Assembly: GCA_030600525.1 (NCBI GenBank)
Contig: JAUVLX010000080.1
Span: 1-11,723 of the forward strand
Direction of reading: 5' to 3'
DNA: 11,723 nucleotides
Source: Desulfobulbus sp.
GTDB lineage: Bacteria > Desulfobacterota > Desulfobulbia > Desulfobulbales > Desulfobulbaceae
Shown here: piece after piece, positions 1 through 6,751 of the stretch
How the letters are laid out: the number at the start of each line of letters is the position of its first letter
Position numbering within the stretch: the first letter of the stretch is position 1
Made by a program: the position numbers and the translations under genes
Notes under the pieces: generated by a model
Database searches by the model: none
The model's input: only the letters and a program-made list of their open reading frames with translations
Told to the model about the DNA's origin: nothing

Positions 1-72
1 TTGCAATTGTTCTCTTCAATTTGACGCCTCCATTTTTATGAAAAGGATGTGGTGTGAACCCACCTCAATAAA

Positions 73-163
73 ACGATAAAGCCTACTCAATATTTGAATT
101 TATACAAAACAGATTTTTCGTTACACTTATTTTTTTTTCCTGCGTACCAGAAGGCTTTATCGT
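73..163. repeat. 12-bp perfect inverted repeat with separated arms
   Basis: The arm ACGATAAAGCCT at 73-84 is matched exactly by its reverse complement AGGCTTTATCGT at 152-163, with 67 bases between. The spacer is A+T-rich and includes a run of T residues (129-138). The geometry does not fit an intrinsic terminator, because the T-run precedes the second arm. It could be a paired regulator site, or the edge of a small non-autonomous element. The function is unknown. Confidence 0.5.
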
Positions 164-207
164 GAAAGGAATGAGAACACCTAAGAACGATTGGCATTTT
201 CAACTTG

Positions 208-217
208 CCTGTACAGG
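208..217. promoter_or_regulatory. Perfect 10-bp palindrome CCTGTACAGG
   Basis: CCTGTACAGG reads the same on both strands. Its half-site CCTGT/ACAGG recurs in a second dyad at 337-351, so the two may be sites for one regulator. No regulator family is assigned. The spacing does not fit the E. coli LexA box, CTGT-N8-ACAG. Confidence 0.25.
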
Positions 218-336
218 AAGCAAAAGTCGGTGGTTGTCATCCTCAAAGGAGTGCAATATTGTACTGTTAGATGAGGTGACGTAGTAAAAACTTCGGTTTG
301 CGATGTTGTGGCATTTTTTATGGTACGAAGGCATAT

Positions 337-351
337 ACAGGGTATACCTGT
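337..351. promoter_or_regulatory. Dyad ACAGG-N5-CCTGT upstream of the operon
   Basis: The sequence ACAGGGTATACCTGT has five-base arms around GTATA. Pairing can be extended outward by two positions if one G-T pair is allowed. The dyad lies about 155 bases before the first supported start codon, a reasonable position for an operator near a promoter. The half-sites match the palindrome at 208-217 in inverted orientation. Confidence 0.28.
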
Positions 352-437
352 GTTGTAACTAATACACCTTTCAGCAAATGATGGATTTTGATGAGTCCGT
401 CAATTGGAACTATTTGTTGTGTTGATAGGGGATGCGC

Positions 438-452
438 ACAACTGGTAGTTGT
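438..452. promoter_or_regulatory. Small perfect hairpin ACAACT-GGT-AGTTGT
   Basis: Six-base arms at 438-443 and 447-452 flank a three-base loop. The element lies 54 bases before the first start codon, so it could be an operator or an mRNA leader hairpin. It is short enough to be chance. Confidence 0.2.
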
Positions 453-495
453 CGAGATATCTTGAGAAGAGCGGTGCAGGCTGATGGTTTTACAT

Positions 496-500
496 GGAGG
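496..500 (+). promoter_or_regulatory. Ribosome binding site setting the start at 507
   Basis: GGAGG with a six-base spacer precedes ATG 507. The upstream in-frame ATG at 432 has no such site. Starting at 507 also puts a hydrophobic signal sequence right at the N-terminus, which supports this choice. Confidence 0.7.
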
Positions 501-506
501 TCGGCG

Positions 507-1325
507 ATGAAAGACTTGTTTGCGGTGGTCGTATTTTTATCAGTCATGATAATTAGTGAGGGCAGCTCTTTGTCCGCCCTTGTCACTGGAACCGGCGATG
601 GAGCTGCTGATGAATTACGAAGTTCTGTTCTCTCTTTGGATAAGGTGGTCCGCAATACCATGAAGACCATCAACGAAAATCCAGGAACAACCCTTTTAAC
701 TTCTCAGGAAACAAGAGAACTCAAAGAGTTCGCTCTCTATTTACAAACCAGGGTAGTCTTTTATTGTGAACAACTGGCATCCCAGTTTCCTGTACAGTCT
801 ATGGCTGACCTGCCATGTCCTCCTCCCCCCAATAATCCTGTCGGTTCTGGCCTCACCTTGCCGCCTCTTGCAGCAACGGGAAAGGAGGAAATTGATAACC
901 TAGAACAACAGCTGACAGAATCAATGGGGGCTTTTGATGAGATGTTGCTGGCCGAAGAGATTCGTATTGCCAGTCATCGGTCGAACTCCTCAGAGCGGGA
1001 GCGTGGGGACACGGGTGGACAGGGGGCGGTACAGAGAGATGTCCAGGCTGAAAAGGATGCAGTTAAAGGCGATAAAGTCCGAGCGGGACGCGAAAAGACA
1101 GGTGAGGCAGCAGGCGGACAGGACAAGGACGCTGCCGGTGTAGGACAGGTCCCTGATCAGGGACGGACACCCTCTGTCTCAAACAATGGTGCCCCCGGAA
1201 AGCTGGTGATTGATGATGATATCGTTGCCAGGCAATTGAGGGAGGCTGCGGAAAAGGAACAGGATCCCCAGCTTAAGGAAAAGTTGTGGCAGGAGTATTG
1301 GAAGTATAAGGGGAAAAAGATGTAA
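507..1325 (+). CDS. Secreted charged protein of unknown function, first gene of envelope operon
   Basis: The product has 272 residues and I do not recognise a named family. Residues 1 to about 24 (MKDLFAVVVFL... to SLSA) form a signal-peptide-like segment, so the protein is probably periplasmic. Residues 30-150 look largely helical, with two cysteines at 87 and 104, the second inside a DLPCPPPP turn. Residues 155-225 are low in complexity, rich in Lys, Arg, Glu, Gln and Gly, and probably disordered. The last 37 residues form a charged helix starting DDDIVARQLREAAEKE and ending in WQEYWKYKGKKM; this looks like a conserved tail and may bind a partner. The start at 507 was chosen over ATG 432 because of the GGAGG at 496-500 and the signal sequence. 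The next gene begins 25 bases downstream, so it is almost certainly co-transcribed. Its role in the proposed envelope complex is inferred only from position. Confidence 0.8.
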   Translation: MKDLFAVVVFLSVMIISEGSSLSALVTGTGDGAADELRSSVLSLDKVVRNTMKTINENPGTTLLTSQETRELKEFALYLQTRVVFYCEQLASQFPVQSMADLPCPPPPNNPVGSGLTLPPLAATGKEEIDNLEQQLTESMGAFDEMLLAEEIRIASHRSNSSERERGDTGGQGAVQRDVQAEKDAVKGDKVRAGREKTGEAAGGQDKDAAGVGQVPDQGRTPSVSNNGAPGKLVIDDDIVARQLREAAEKEQDPQLKEKLWQEYWKYKGKKM

Positions 1326-1337
1326 CGATAGACGCTT

Positions 1338-1345
1338 GGAGGGAG
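1338..1345 (+). promoter_or_regulatory. Strong ribosome binding site for the lipoprotein gene
   Basis: GGAGGGAG lies just before two successive GTG codons at 1351 and 1354. It overlaps a reading-frame extension to TTG 1336, which would translate the site itself and is therefore unlikely to be the start. Confidence 0.6.
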
Positions 1346-1350
1346 TTGCT

Positions 1351-2583
1351 GTGGTGAAGTGGAAAGGTGCCGTAGCCTATTGGCTGATTGTGGTGATGAT
1401 GACCGGCGGGTGTGCATCAATACCCAAAAACCAGGTTGCTGATCAGGTGCGACCGTTGACGGTAGATGGTGAGATAGAAGAAGAAAAGCTTCTCAACGTT
1501 TCGATCCAGGTCTTTAATCCGGGTGTGATCCCGGAAGGTACAGATGAAAGCGAAGGGCTCTCGCAAGGCATAAGAGATGCGGAAGCTCGATTTGTACCTA
1601 TTCATCTTAAATATTCACTGCAGCGAACTGGTTACTGGGGAGCTGTTAGGGTCGTTCCTGGCGATGATAGGGGTGCTGAAGTACTGGTAAAGGGGAAAAT
1701 TGAGTATTCAGATGGCGAGAGCGTTGTCGTCAGTGTTGAGGTTGTTGATGCGACAGGGTGCTCGTGGTTTAAAAAGATATATGCTGAAACGGCAAAAAAG
1801 AATGAACATGAGAGTACTGAGCCAGAAAAAAATGATACCTTTCAGGATCTCTTCAATACCATAGCCAATGATCTGGCAATGTATCGGCAACAATTATCAC
1901 CTCAAGAGGTAGCAACAATTCGTCAGGTAGCTACTCTGCGTTTTGCTGCAGCCATGGCCCCTGAGACCTTTGCTGATTATCTAACTGTGGATGATGCCGG
2001 GGAATTCACAGTGGTTCATCTGCCTGCTGCTGATGATGTCATGTTTAGCCGTATTCAGGCGTTACGTTCCCGGGATGACATGCTCGTTGATGTTATTAAT
2101 GGCTATTATGATAACTATTACCTTGACCTCTGGGCACCGTACAGTCACTGGCGAAGATTTAGAAGTGAGGAAGTGGCAGCAATGCGAAAGCTTGAAAGAG
2201 AAGCGCTTACTCGACAGATTTTAGGTGTTGCCGCAATTTTTGGTGCTATTGCTATCGGTGCAGTTGCTGACCAGGAGACGCGATCACGTACTGGCACTTT
2301 GAGAGACGTGATGGTGCTTGGAGGGGTGGGCGCAGTATACAGTGGCCACCAGAAGCGACAAGAGAGTGAAATTAATAGGGACGCCATCCAAGAGCTTGGA
2401 GAGTCTTTTAATGCTGAGGCAGAACCGCTGACGATTGAAGTTCAGGGCGAGACGGTGCGCCTGACAGGCTCAGCCGAGCAGCAGTACACACGCTGGCGAC
2501 AGTTGCTCAGGGGTATATACCTCAAGGAAACCGGATTTCCGGTACCGGAAGTGGGCAGCCAGGCGGGAGGCGACGAGCAATGA
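1351..2583 (+). CDS. Predicted outer-membrane lipoprotein, conserved but uncharacterised
   Basis: The product has 410 residues from GTG 1351 (GTG 1354 is equally possible). The N-terminus has two lysines, a hydrophobic stretch and TGGC with Cys 21, so lipidation is likely. The lipobox is imperfect, because Thr occupies the usual Leu/Val position. Ala after the Cys would favour outer-membrane sorting. Residues 45-155 hold a mixed alpha/beta region with GIRDAEARFVPIHL and QRTGYWGAVRVVP, resembling domains that build up small periplasmic lipoproteins. Residues 160-285 are mostly helical, with Tyr- and Trp-rich parts such as GYYDNYYLDLW. Residues 290-306 and 319-331 are Gly/Ala-rich and hydrophobic, possibly a glycine-zipper-like membrane-active hairpin. 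A helical and beta tail follows (residues 340-395). I recall similar lipoproteins near TolQ and VWA genes, but cannot name a characterised homologue. It may provide the outer-membrane end of the complex encoded downstream. Confidence 0.82.
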   Translation: MVKWKGAVAYWLIVVMMTGGCASIPKNQVADQVRPLTVDGEIEEEKLLNVSIQVFNPGVIPEGTDESEGLSQGIRDAEARFVPIHLKYSLQRTGYWGAVRVVPGDDRGAEVLVKGKIEYSDGESVVVSVEVVDATGCSWFKKIYAETAKKNEHESTEPEKNDTFQDLFNTIANDLAMYRQQLSPQEVATIRQVATLRFAAAMAPETFADYLTVDDAGEFTVVHLPAADDVMFSRIQALRSRDDMLVDVINGYYDNYYLDLWAPYSHWRRFRSEEVAAMRKLEREALTRQILGVAAIFGAIAIGAVADQETRSRTGTLRDVMVLGGVGAVYSGHQKRQESEINRDAIQELGESFNAEAEPLTIEVQGETVRLTGSAEQQYTRWRQLLRGIYLKETGFPVPEVGSQAGGDEQ

Positions 2584-2650
2584 TCAGGAGTTGGAATGTG
2601 ATATCTGCCTGTTCTTGGTTGTTTCCCGCAGTTGAGGGACAAGAATGCTT

Positions 2651-2662
2651 AAGGAGGGGAGG
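2651..2662 (+). promoter_or_regulatory. Extended purine-rich ribosome binding site
   Basis: AAGGAGGGGAGG precedes GTG 2666; its AAGGAGG part is spaced eight bases from the start. An upstream in-frame ATG at 2645 has its own weaker GAGGG at 2634-2638 and would translate this site as Lys-Glu-Gly-Arg. I prefer GTG 2666 but both starts are plausible. Confidence 0.5.
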
Positions 2663-2665
2663 TCT

Positions 2666-4135
2666 GTGAAGTTGCAGCCGCCGGACACATCACCGGAGAA
2701 AACAATATCATCCCCACGGCGGAGAATGTTTTTGTTGTTTGCTGTTTTTATTGCGATTAATGGAATTCTGCTCCTTCTTTGGTTTTCCCGCATGCACGAG
2801 GACGGTGGTCGCGCCAATGGTGGCAGCAATAATGGTGTAGAAGTCGAGCAGGTTAACGGTCGGGAACGGGTATCGTCAGTTGGAATCGTATCTCCCGCAG
2901 AGGTAGTGGAAAAAAGATCTGTAGCTGAAAAGGCATTGCAGGGATGGTTGCATATCCACGCCAAGGGGAAGGCCATGTCGGTTGAGGTGTGGGCAGACAA
3001 AGAGTATGCATTTGTCCTTGATGCTGCGGCTAAAGGGGATGCTGGTTTTGCTGAAAAAAGATACCCGGAGGCAGCTGTGGCATACCAGCAGGCAACTTCC
3101 CTGTTGGCCGAGATCCTGGCTGGGAAAGAGCAGAAAGTTGAGCAGCTTCTGCGAGCAGGGGAGAAAGCCCTTCAGGATGGGAATGGGAAGGTAGCTAAAG
3201 AAGTTTTTGTAAAGGTATTAGCTGTCAAACCAGGTAACAGTAAGGCGCTTGAAGGGGTAGAGCGCGCAGCCGTTGCTGATACTGTTGCCGATCTGGTGCA
3301 TCAGGCAGATCGGCTGTTTTTGGGTAAGGATTGGGCTGATGCCCAAGTAAAGCTCCGCCAGGCCGTGGCTCTTGATCAAAGAAATAGAAAGGCACAGGTT
3401 TGGTTGGTCAAAGTCGACAGGGCCATTGAGGAGCAGGCCCTGCAGGAAGCCATGGGTGCTTTTTTCAGTGCTCTTGGCAGACATCAGTATGGCAGGGCTG
3501 AGAAGTCTCTTGCTGTGGCGAGGAAGATAAGGCCGGGAAGTAAGGCCGTTGAAAACGGTGGGCTACAGCTTGCGAGAGCCCAAAAAACTGACAGGATAAA
3601 GCGACTGGAGAAACTGCTGCAGGACGCAATGGCAAAAGAGCAGTGGCAGCAGGCTTCTGAGCTTATCGAAAAAATACTTACCACAGACAGCAGGGCCAGT
3701 GTAGCCGTGCAGCACCAGGTGAAGGTGGACAGGCGTAAGCAACTTGATCAGCGACTGGAAACAATACTCTCCATGCCACTACGCTTACAAGATGAGAAAC
3801 CTTATGCCGAGGCCGTGTCCCTACTCAAGTATGCGCGGACTGTAGAGGCGTCGGGACCTCGTCTTGCCGGGCAGCAACAGGCGCTTGCTTCATTGATAGT
3901 AAGCATGCGGCAGAGGGTGCGGGCTAAATTGATGTCAGATAACTTGTCAAAGATAACCGTTTTTAAAGTGGGTAATCTGGGAATGTTTAGGGAAAAAGAA
4001 CTGCAGCTTTATCCTGGTGCCTACACGGTTGTCAGCAGGAGGGCTGGCTATAGGGATGTGCGAAAGCAGTTGTCTGTTCCCGTCAATAGCTCTTCTTTGC
4101 CGGTGATGAATATTCGCTGCGAGGAGCCGATTTGA
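2666..4135 (+). CDS. Membrane-anchored TPR-like protein with C-terminal PEGA-like module
   Basis: The product has 489 residues from GTG 2666 (496 if ATG 2645 is used). Residues 1-20 are basic (SSPRRR), followed by one transmembrane segment at about 21-41, which predicts a short cytoplasmic tail and a large periplasmic part. Residues 85-410 are helical and contain TPR-like units, for example A-x-x-GDAGFAEKRYPEAAVAYQQA, LRAGEKALQDGNGKVAKEVF, LFLGKDWADAQVKLRQAVAL and ALGRHQYGRAEKSL. Such repeats usually bind protein partners. The final 60 residues switch to beta-rich sequence, with LQLYPGAYTVVSRRAGYRDV closely resembling a PEGA unit, the module repeated in the next gene. The gene follows the lipoprotein by 82 bases and overlaps the next gene by four. 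A scaffold or adaptor role in the periplasm is an inference from repeat type and neighbours; no enzymatic motif is visible. Confidence 0.82.
   Translation: MKLQPPDTSPEKTISSPRRRMFLLFAVFIAINGILLLLWFSRMHEDGGRANGGSNNGVEVEQVNGRERVSSVGIVSPAEVVEKRSVAEKALQGWLHIHAKGKAMSVEVWADKEYAFVLDAAAKGDAGFAEKRYPEAAVAYQQATSLLAEILAGKEQKVEQLLRAGEKALQDGNGKVAKEVFVKVLAVKPGNSKALEGVERAAVADTVADLVHQADRLFLGKDWADAQVKLRQAVALDQRNRKAQVWLVKVDRAIEEQALQEAMGAFFSALGRHQYGRAEKSLAVARKIRPGSKAVENGGLQLARAQKTDRIKRLEKLLQDAMAKEQWQQASELIEKILTTDSRASVAVQHQVKVDRRKQLDQRLETILSMPLRLQDEKPYAEAVSLLKYARTVEASGPRLAGQQQALASLIVSMRQRVRAKLMSDNLSKITVFKVGNLGMFREKELQLYPGAYTVVSRRAGYRDVRKQLSVPVNSSSLPVMNIRCEEPI
4122..4126 (+). promoter_or_regulatory. Ribosome binding site supporting a TTG start
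   Basis: AGGAG within the end of the preceding gene is five bases from TTG 4132, which itself overlaps the preceding TGA stop. This arrangement favours translational coupling and supports the rare TTG start. Confidence 0.6.
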
Positions 4136-6516
4136 GTAAATTATTTGAGGTGTCCCATGGGGGGCAGGTGTCCAGGTACCATGAACATGACCTGCCTTTT
4201 TGCATTGGATCCGGAATCGATGCCCATCTACAACTTGATGGCGTTGGTGAACAGGCGGGGTATTTGGGACTTGCCGACGGGCACCTATTTTTTCAACCCA
4301 CTTTAACTGGTACGGTCTGTCTGCATAATGGTGCACATATAACGCAATCAGTCTGGGTTAAAGGGAGGGATCAGCTCAGGATCGGTGACTCCCTGCTTGA
4401 TTTTCATATCCATCGTGATCTGGTGGAGATAGATGTATTGCCACTTGGATTGCAAAACAGGCATGTTGAAGGCCGCAGCCGAACAGAAAAGGGCGAGCAG
4501 AGAGGGTTGCCGAGAATGTCGCCTCCAGCTCAGCAACAGCGGCGTAATCGGTTGCTCATTGGTACCGGTTTGTTCCTCGCTGTTGTTCTTGTTGCCATCA
4601 CTTTGTTTCTGGTACGGGGGAATGTGTTTATCCTTGACATAGAGCCCATGCCGGAAACAACAAAGGTGACAGGGGTGCCGCCGGTTCTTCATCTGCAAGG
4701 AAGGTATTTTGGCTGGCCCGGACAATATGCTCTCATAGCTTCTTTGCAAGGGTATGCAGACCTGCAGCGAAAAATTACCATTCCCTCCGGTTCGCAGGCA
4801 TCATTTCAATTTACCCTTGAAAAACTTCCTGGCAGTGTCAATGTGGAAACTGTCCCTTCTGAAGGAGTGCGAGTTACCATCGACGGCAAGTCCGTAGGAA
4901 ACGGTCCGCTTCAAGCTATCAGTATTGGAGCAGGAAAACATACCATTAGGCTGAACAAAGAACGGTATCAGGAGTTGGTAGAGGTTGTAGAGGTAGAGGG
5001 TATGGGGCGGGCGCAGACCTTTCATTTTCAACTGCAGCCGGGATGGGGAACGCTGGAGGTGGCGACCACTCCGGAATCGGTACAGGTGAAGAGCGGGGAA
5101 ACACTATTAGGCTCTACACCTGGCGTTGTCGATGTTCCAGCGGGTGAACATACATTGACCTTTGTTCAATCTGGGTATCTCCCTTTGCAGCGGCAGGTGC
5201 AGGTGGCTGGTGGAGAAGCAACCGTGTTGGAGCCGGTTGTCCTGCAGCGTGAACCCGCTGTGATTGATCTGGGGTCTTCACCATCCGGCGCTTCAGTTAC
5301 AGTTGACGGGGTCTACCGGGGACAAACTCCGGTGAAGGTGCAGGTAACGGCAGGAAAGGAACATGCTCTTGTTCTTTTTTCTTCAGGTTATAGGCAGGCG
5401 AAACAAAAGGTTACTCTGGAAGCTGGCGAAGAAAAGCAACTCCAAGTGGCTTTGGAAGCGGAAACAGGTGTTGTTTTTGTGGAGGTGAACCCAGCAGATG
5501 CAAGTTTATCCATTAACGGTGCTTTGCCAGCCAAAAAAAGTGTGGGCAGGTTTGTGCTGTCGGCAGAAAAAGAACACCGTTTCGCCTTTACCCGCAAGGG
5601 ATATCAGGACAAGCAGGTAAAGGTGATACCGCATAGTTCCTACAGCCAACAGATTCGGGTTGCCATGGAACCTCTGTCGTCCCGGCAGAGTGTTAAGCCG
5701 GTTTTTGAAAATAAGGGTAGCCTTAGGCCGCTTTTTCAAACTCCTGTCCAGTTCCAGATGGGTGCTTCTCGGAGGGAACCGGGGAGACGCGCAAATGAGC
5801 AGCTGAAAAAAGTCCGTCTTGTCCGACCTGTGTATATGGGGATTCGTGAAGTTACCAATGGCGAGTATCGACGGTTTCATCCCCAACATCGATCTGGTAC
5901 TTTTGGCCGCTATTCGCTGGATAACGATAAGCAGCCGGTGGTCAATGTGTCCTGGGAGGAGGCAGCCCGATACTGTAATTGGCTCAGCAGGCAGGAGGGG
6001 ATAGAGCCTTTTTATGTGGAAGTAGATGGGCGATTGGTGGCAGGTACTGGTACCGGATACAGGCTGCCCTCAGAGGCAGAGTGGGCCTACGGTGCGCGTC
6101 TTGCCGGTAGAAAACAGCTGGGTCGTTATCCCTGGAACGGTTCGTTTCCACCCCGGATGGTGGTTGGTAATTTTGCAGACAAGAGCATGGCCGGTGTGCT
6201 CAATTTTACCCTTACTGATTATAATGACGGCTATCCGGTTACTTCGCCTGTGGCCTCATTTACTGCTGGCCCAGGAGGCTTCTATGATTTTGGTGGGAAT
6301 GTAGCTGAGTGGTGTCATGATTTTTATACCGCTGTCAGCAGTTCCCTGCGAAAAGCTGAAGAGGACCCCATGGGGCCTGCCAGGGGAACTCACCGGGTGG
6401 TCAGAGGTTCGAGCTGGCGTGATGGTTCGGTGGTGGAGCTTCGGTTAAGCTATCGTTCGTATGGTAAAGACAAAAAGGACGACATCGGTTTTCGGGTGGC
6501 GAGGTATCTTCAATGA
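4132..6516 (+). CDS. FHA-like / transmembrane / PEGA-array / SUMF1-fold protein
   Basis: The product has 794 residues from a TTG codon. Residues 1-95 resemble an FHA domain (FCIGSGIDAHLQLDG, LHNGAHI, DQLRIGD), but canonical phosphothreonine-binding positions look degenerate: GS replaces GR and the SxxH motif is missing. A transmembrane segment spans about 141-162. Five PEGA-like beta repeats follow at about 163-230, 234-303, 306-372, 376-441 and 446-513, with hallmark patterns such as VTVDGVYRGQTP and AGEHTLTFVQSGY. Residues 536-794 form a SUMF1/FGE-sulfatase-type domain with EVTNGEYRRF, PVVNVSWEEAARYCNWLS, YRLPSEAEWAYGAR, GNVAEWCHDFY, VVRGSSWRD and IGFRVARYL. The cysteine pair used by formylglycine-generating enzymes is absent after VVRGSSW, so that chemistry is unlikely. 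The predicted topology puts the FHA-like part in the cytoplasm and the rest in the periplasm. It overlaps both neighbours by four bases and probably acts as a signal-transmitting or structural hub; that role is inferred. Confidence 0.9.
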   Translation: MSKLFEVSHGGQVSRYHEHDLPFCIGSGIDAHLQLDGVGEQAGYLGLADGHLFFQPTLTGTVCLHNGAHITQSVWVKGRDQLRIGDSLLDFHIHRDLVEIDVLPLGLQNRHVEGRSRTEKGEQRGLPRMSPPAQQQRRNRLLIGTGLFLAVVLVAITLFLVRGNVFILDIEPMPETTKVTGVPPVLHLQGRYFGWPGQYALIASLQGYADLQRKITIPSGSQASFQFTLEKLPGSVNVETVPSEGVRVTIDGKSVGNGPLQAISIGAGKHTIRLNKERYQELVEVVEVEGMGRAQTFHFQLQPGWGTLEVATTPESVQVKSGETLLGSTPGVVDVPAGEHTLTFVQSGYLPLQRQVQVAGGEATVLEPVVLQREPAVIDLGSSPSGASVTVDGVYRGQTPVKVQVTAGKEHALVLFSSGYRQAKQKVTLEAGEEKQLQVALEAETGVVFVEVNPADASLSINGALPAKKSVGRFVLSAEKEHRFAFTRKGYQDKQVKVIPHSSYSQQIRVAMEPLSSRQSVKPVFENKGSLRPLFQTPVQFQMGASRREPGRRANEQLKKVRLVRPVYMGIREVTNGEYRRFHPQHRSGTFGRYSLDNDKQPVVNVSWEEAARYCNWLSRQEGIEPFYVEVDGRLVAGTGTGYRLPSEAEWAYGARLAGRKQLGRYPWNGSFPPRMVVGNFADKSMAGVLNFTLTDYNDGYPVTSPVASFTAGPGGFYDFGGNVAEWCHDFYTAVSSSLRKAEEDPMGPARGTHRVVRGSSWRDGSVVELRLSYRSYGKDKKDDIGFRVARYLQ

Positions 6517-6734
6517 AATTCACGGCTGGTTTTGTATTATTGTGGGCACTCGTCCTGATGGCTGTTGTTACTCCGGTGGCTGCAGCCCAACAGGAGCAGA
6601 AAAAGGTAGAGCAAGGCAAGCAAAAAGAGAGCGTAAAACCACCTGCCCAACCTCAAACCGATGGCTATACGGTCTTTGTGCCAACCAAAAAAGTTGATGC
6701 AGATGCTGTTATCGACCTTCCTGCTGATATTTAA
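6513..6734 (+). CDS. Small exported protein of unknown function
   Basis: The 73-residue product starts at an ATG overlapping the preceding stop (ATGA), a typical coupling arrangement. Residues 1-25 form a clear signal peptide with a hydrophobic core (FVLLWALVLMAVV) and an Ala-rich cleavage region (TPVAAA followed by QQ). The middle, residues 26-50, is a Lys/Gln/Pro-rich, probably disordered linker. The C-terminus, YTVFVPTKKVDADAVIDLPADI, is ordered-looking and may be the functional part; from memory, tails of the type D-x-P-x-DI recur in small proteins beside TolQ-like genes, but I cannot verify this. The gene sits directly before the channel subunit, with 17 bases between. It may be a small accessory subunit contacting the channel or VWA proteins. 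Confidence 0.75.
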   Translation: MKFTAGFVLLWALVLMAVVTPVAAAQQEQKKVEQGKQKESVKPPAQPQTDGYTVFVPTKKVDADAVIDLPADI

Positions 6735-6751
6735 TCACCAGTGTGAATAGA

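Larger units (their letters stand above)
1..506. other. Non-coding leader upstream of the envelope-complex operon
   Basis: I see no supportable gene in this stretch on either strand. Reading frames here are short, lack ribosome binding sites and do not encode recognisable protein. It is more A+T-rich than the genes that follow and contains an inverted repeat with arms at 73-84 and 152-163, a T-run at 129-138, two CCTGT/ACAGG dyads (208-217 and 337-351) and a small hairpin at 438-452. The operon promoter presumably lies here, but no hexamer pair is good enough to name. An in-frame extension of the first gene back to 432 is possible but is not supported by a ribosome binding site. Confidence 0.6.

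Noticed and set aside
129..163. Intrinsic terminator of an upstream gene
   Set aside because: The T-run precedes the second arm of the inverted repeat and the loop is 67 bases, so it does not have terminator form on either strand.
191..210. Possible sigma-54 promoter, TTGGCA followed by TTGC
   Set aside because: The GG and GC elements are two bases too far apart for the strict -24/-12 spacing.
208..217. LexA/SOS box
   Set aside because: CCTGTACAGG lacks the eight-base spacer of the E. coli box and does not fit other LexA motifs I know.
388..416. Sigma-70 promoter TTGATG-N17-TATTTG
   Set aside because: The -10 match is poor (three of six), which is expected by chance in an A+T-rich leader.
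432..506. N-terminal extension of the first gene from ATG 432
   Set aside because: It lacks a ribosome binding site, and would place 25 polar residues before an otherwise clean signal peptide that has GGAGG just upstream of ATG 507.
2584..3000. 138-codon minus-strand ORF opposite the TPR gene
   Set aside because: It is a shadow of the strongly supported plus-strand gene, with no ribosome binding site and no recognisable protein features.
4132..6516. Active formylglycine-generating enzyme (sulfatase maturation)
   Set aside because: No catalytic cysteine pair and no sulfatase gene in the window.
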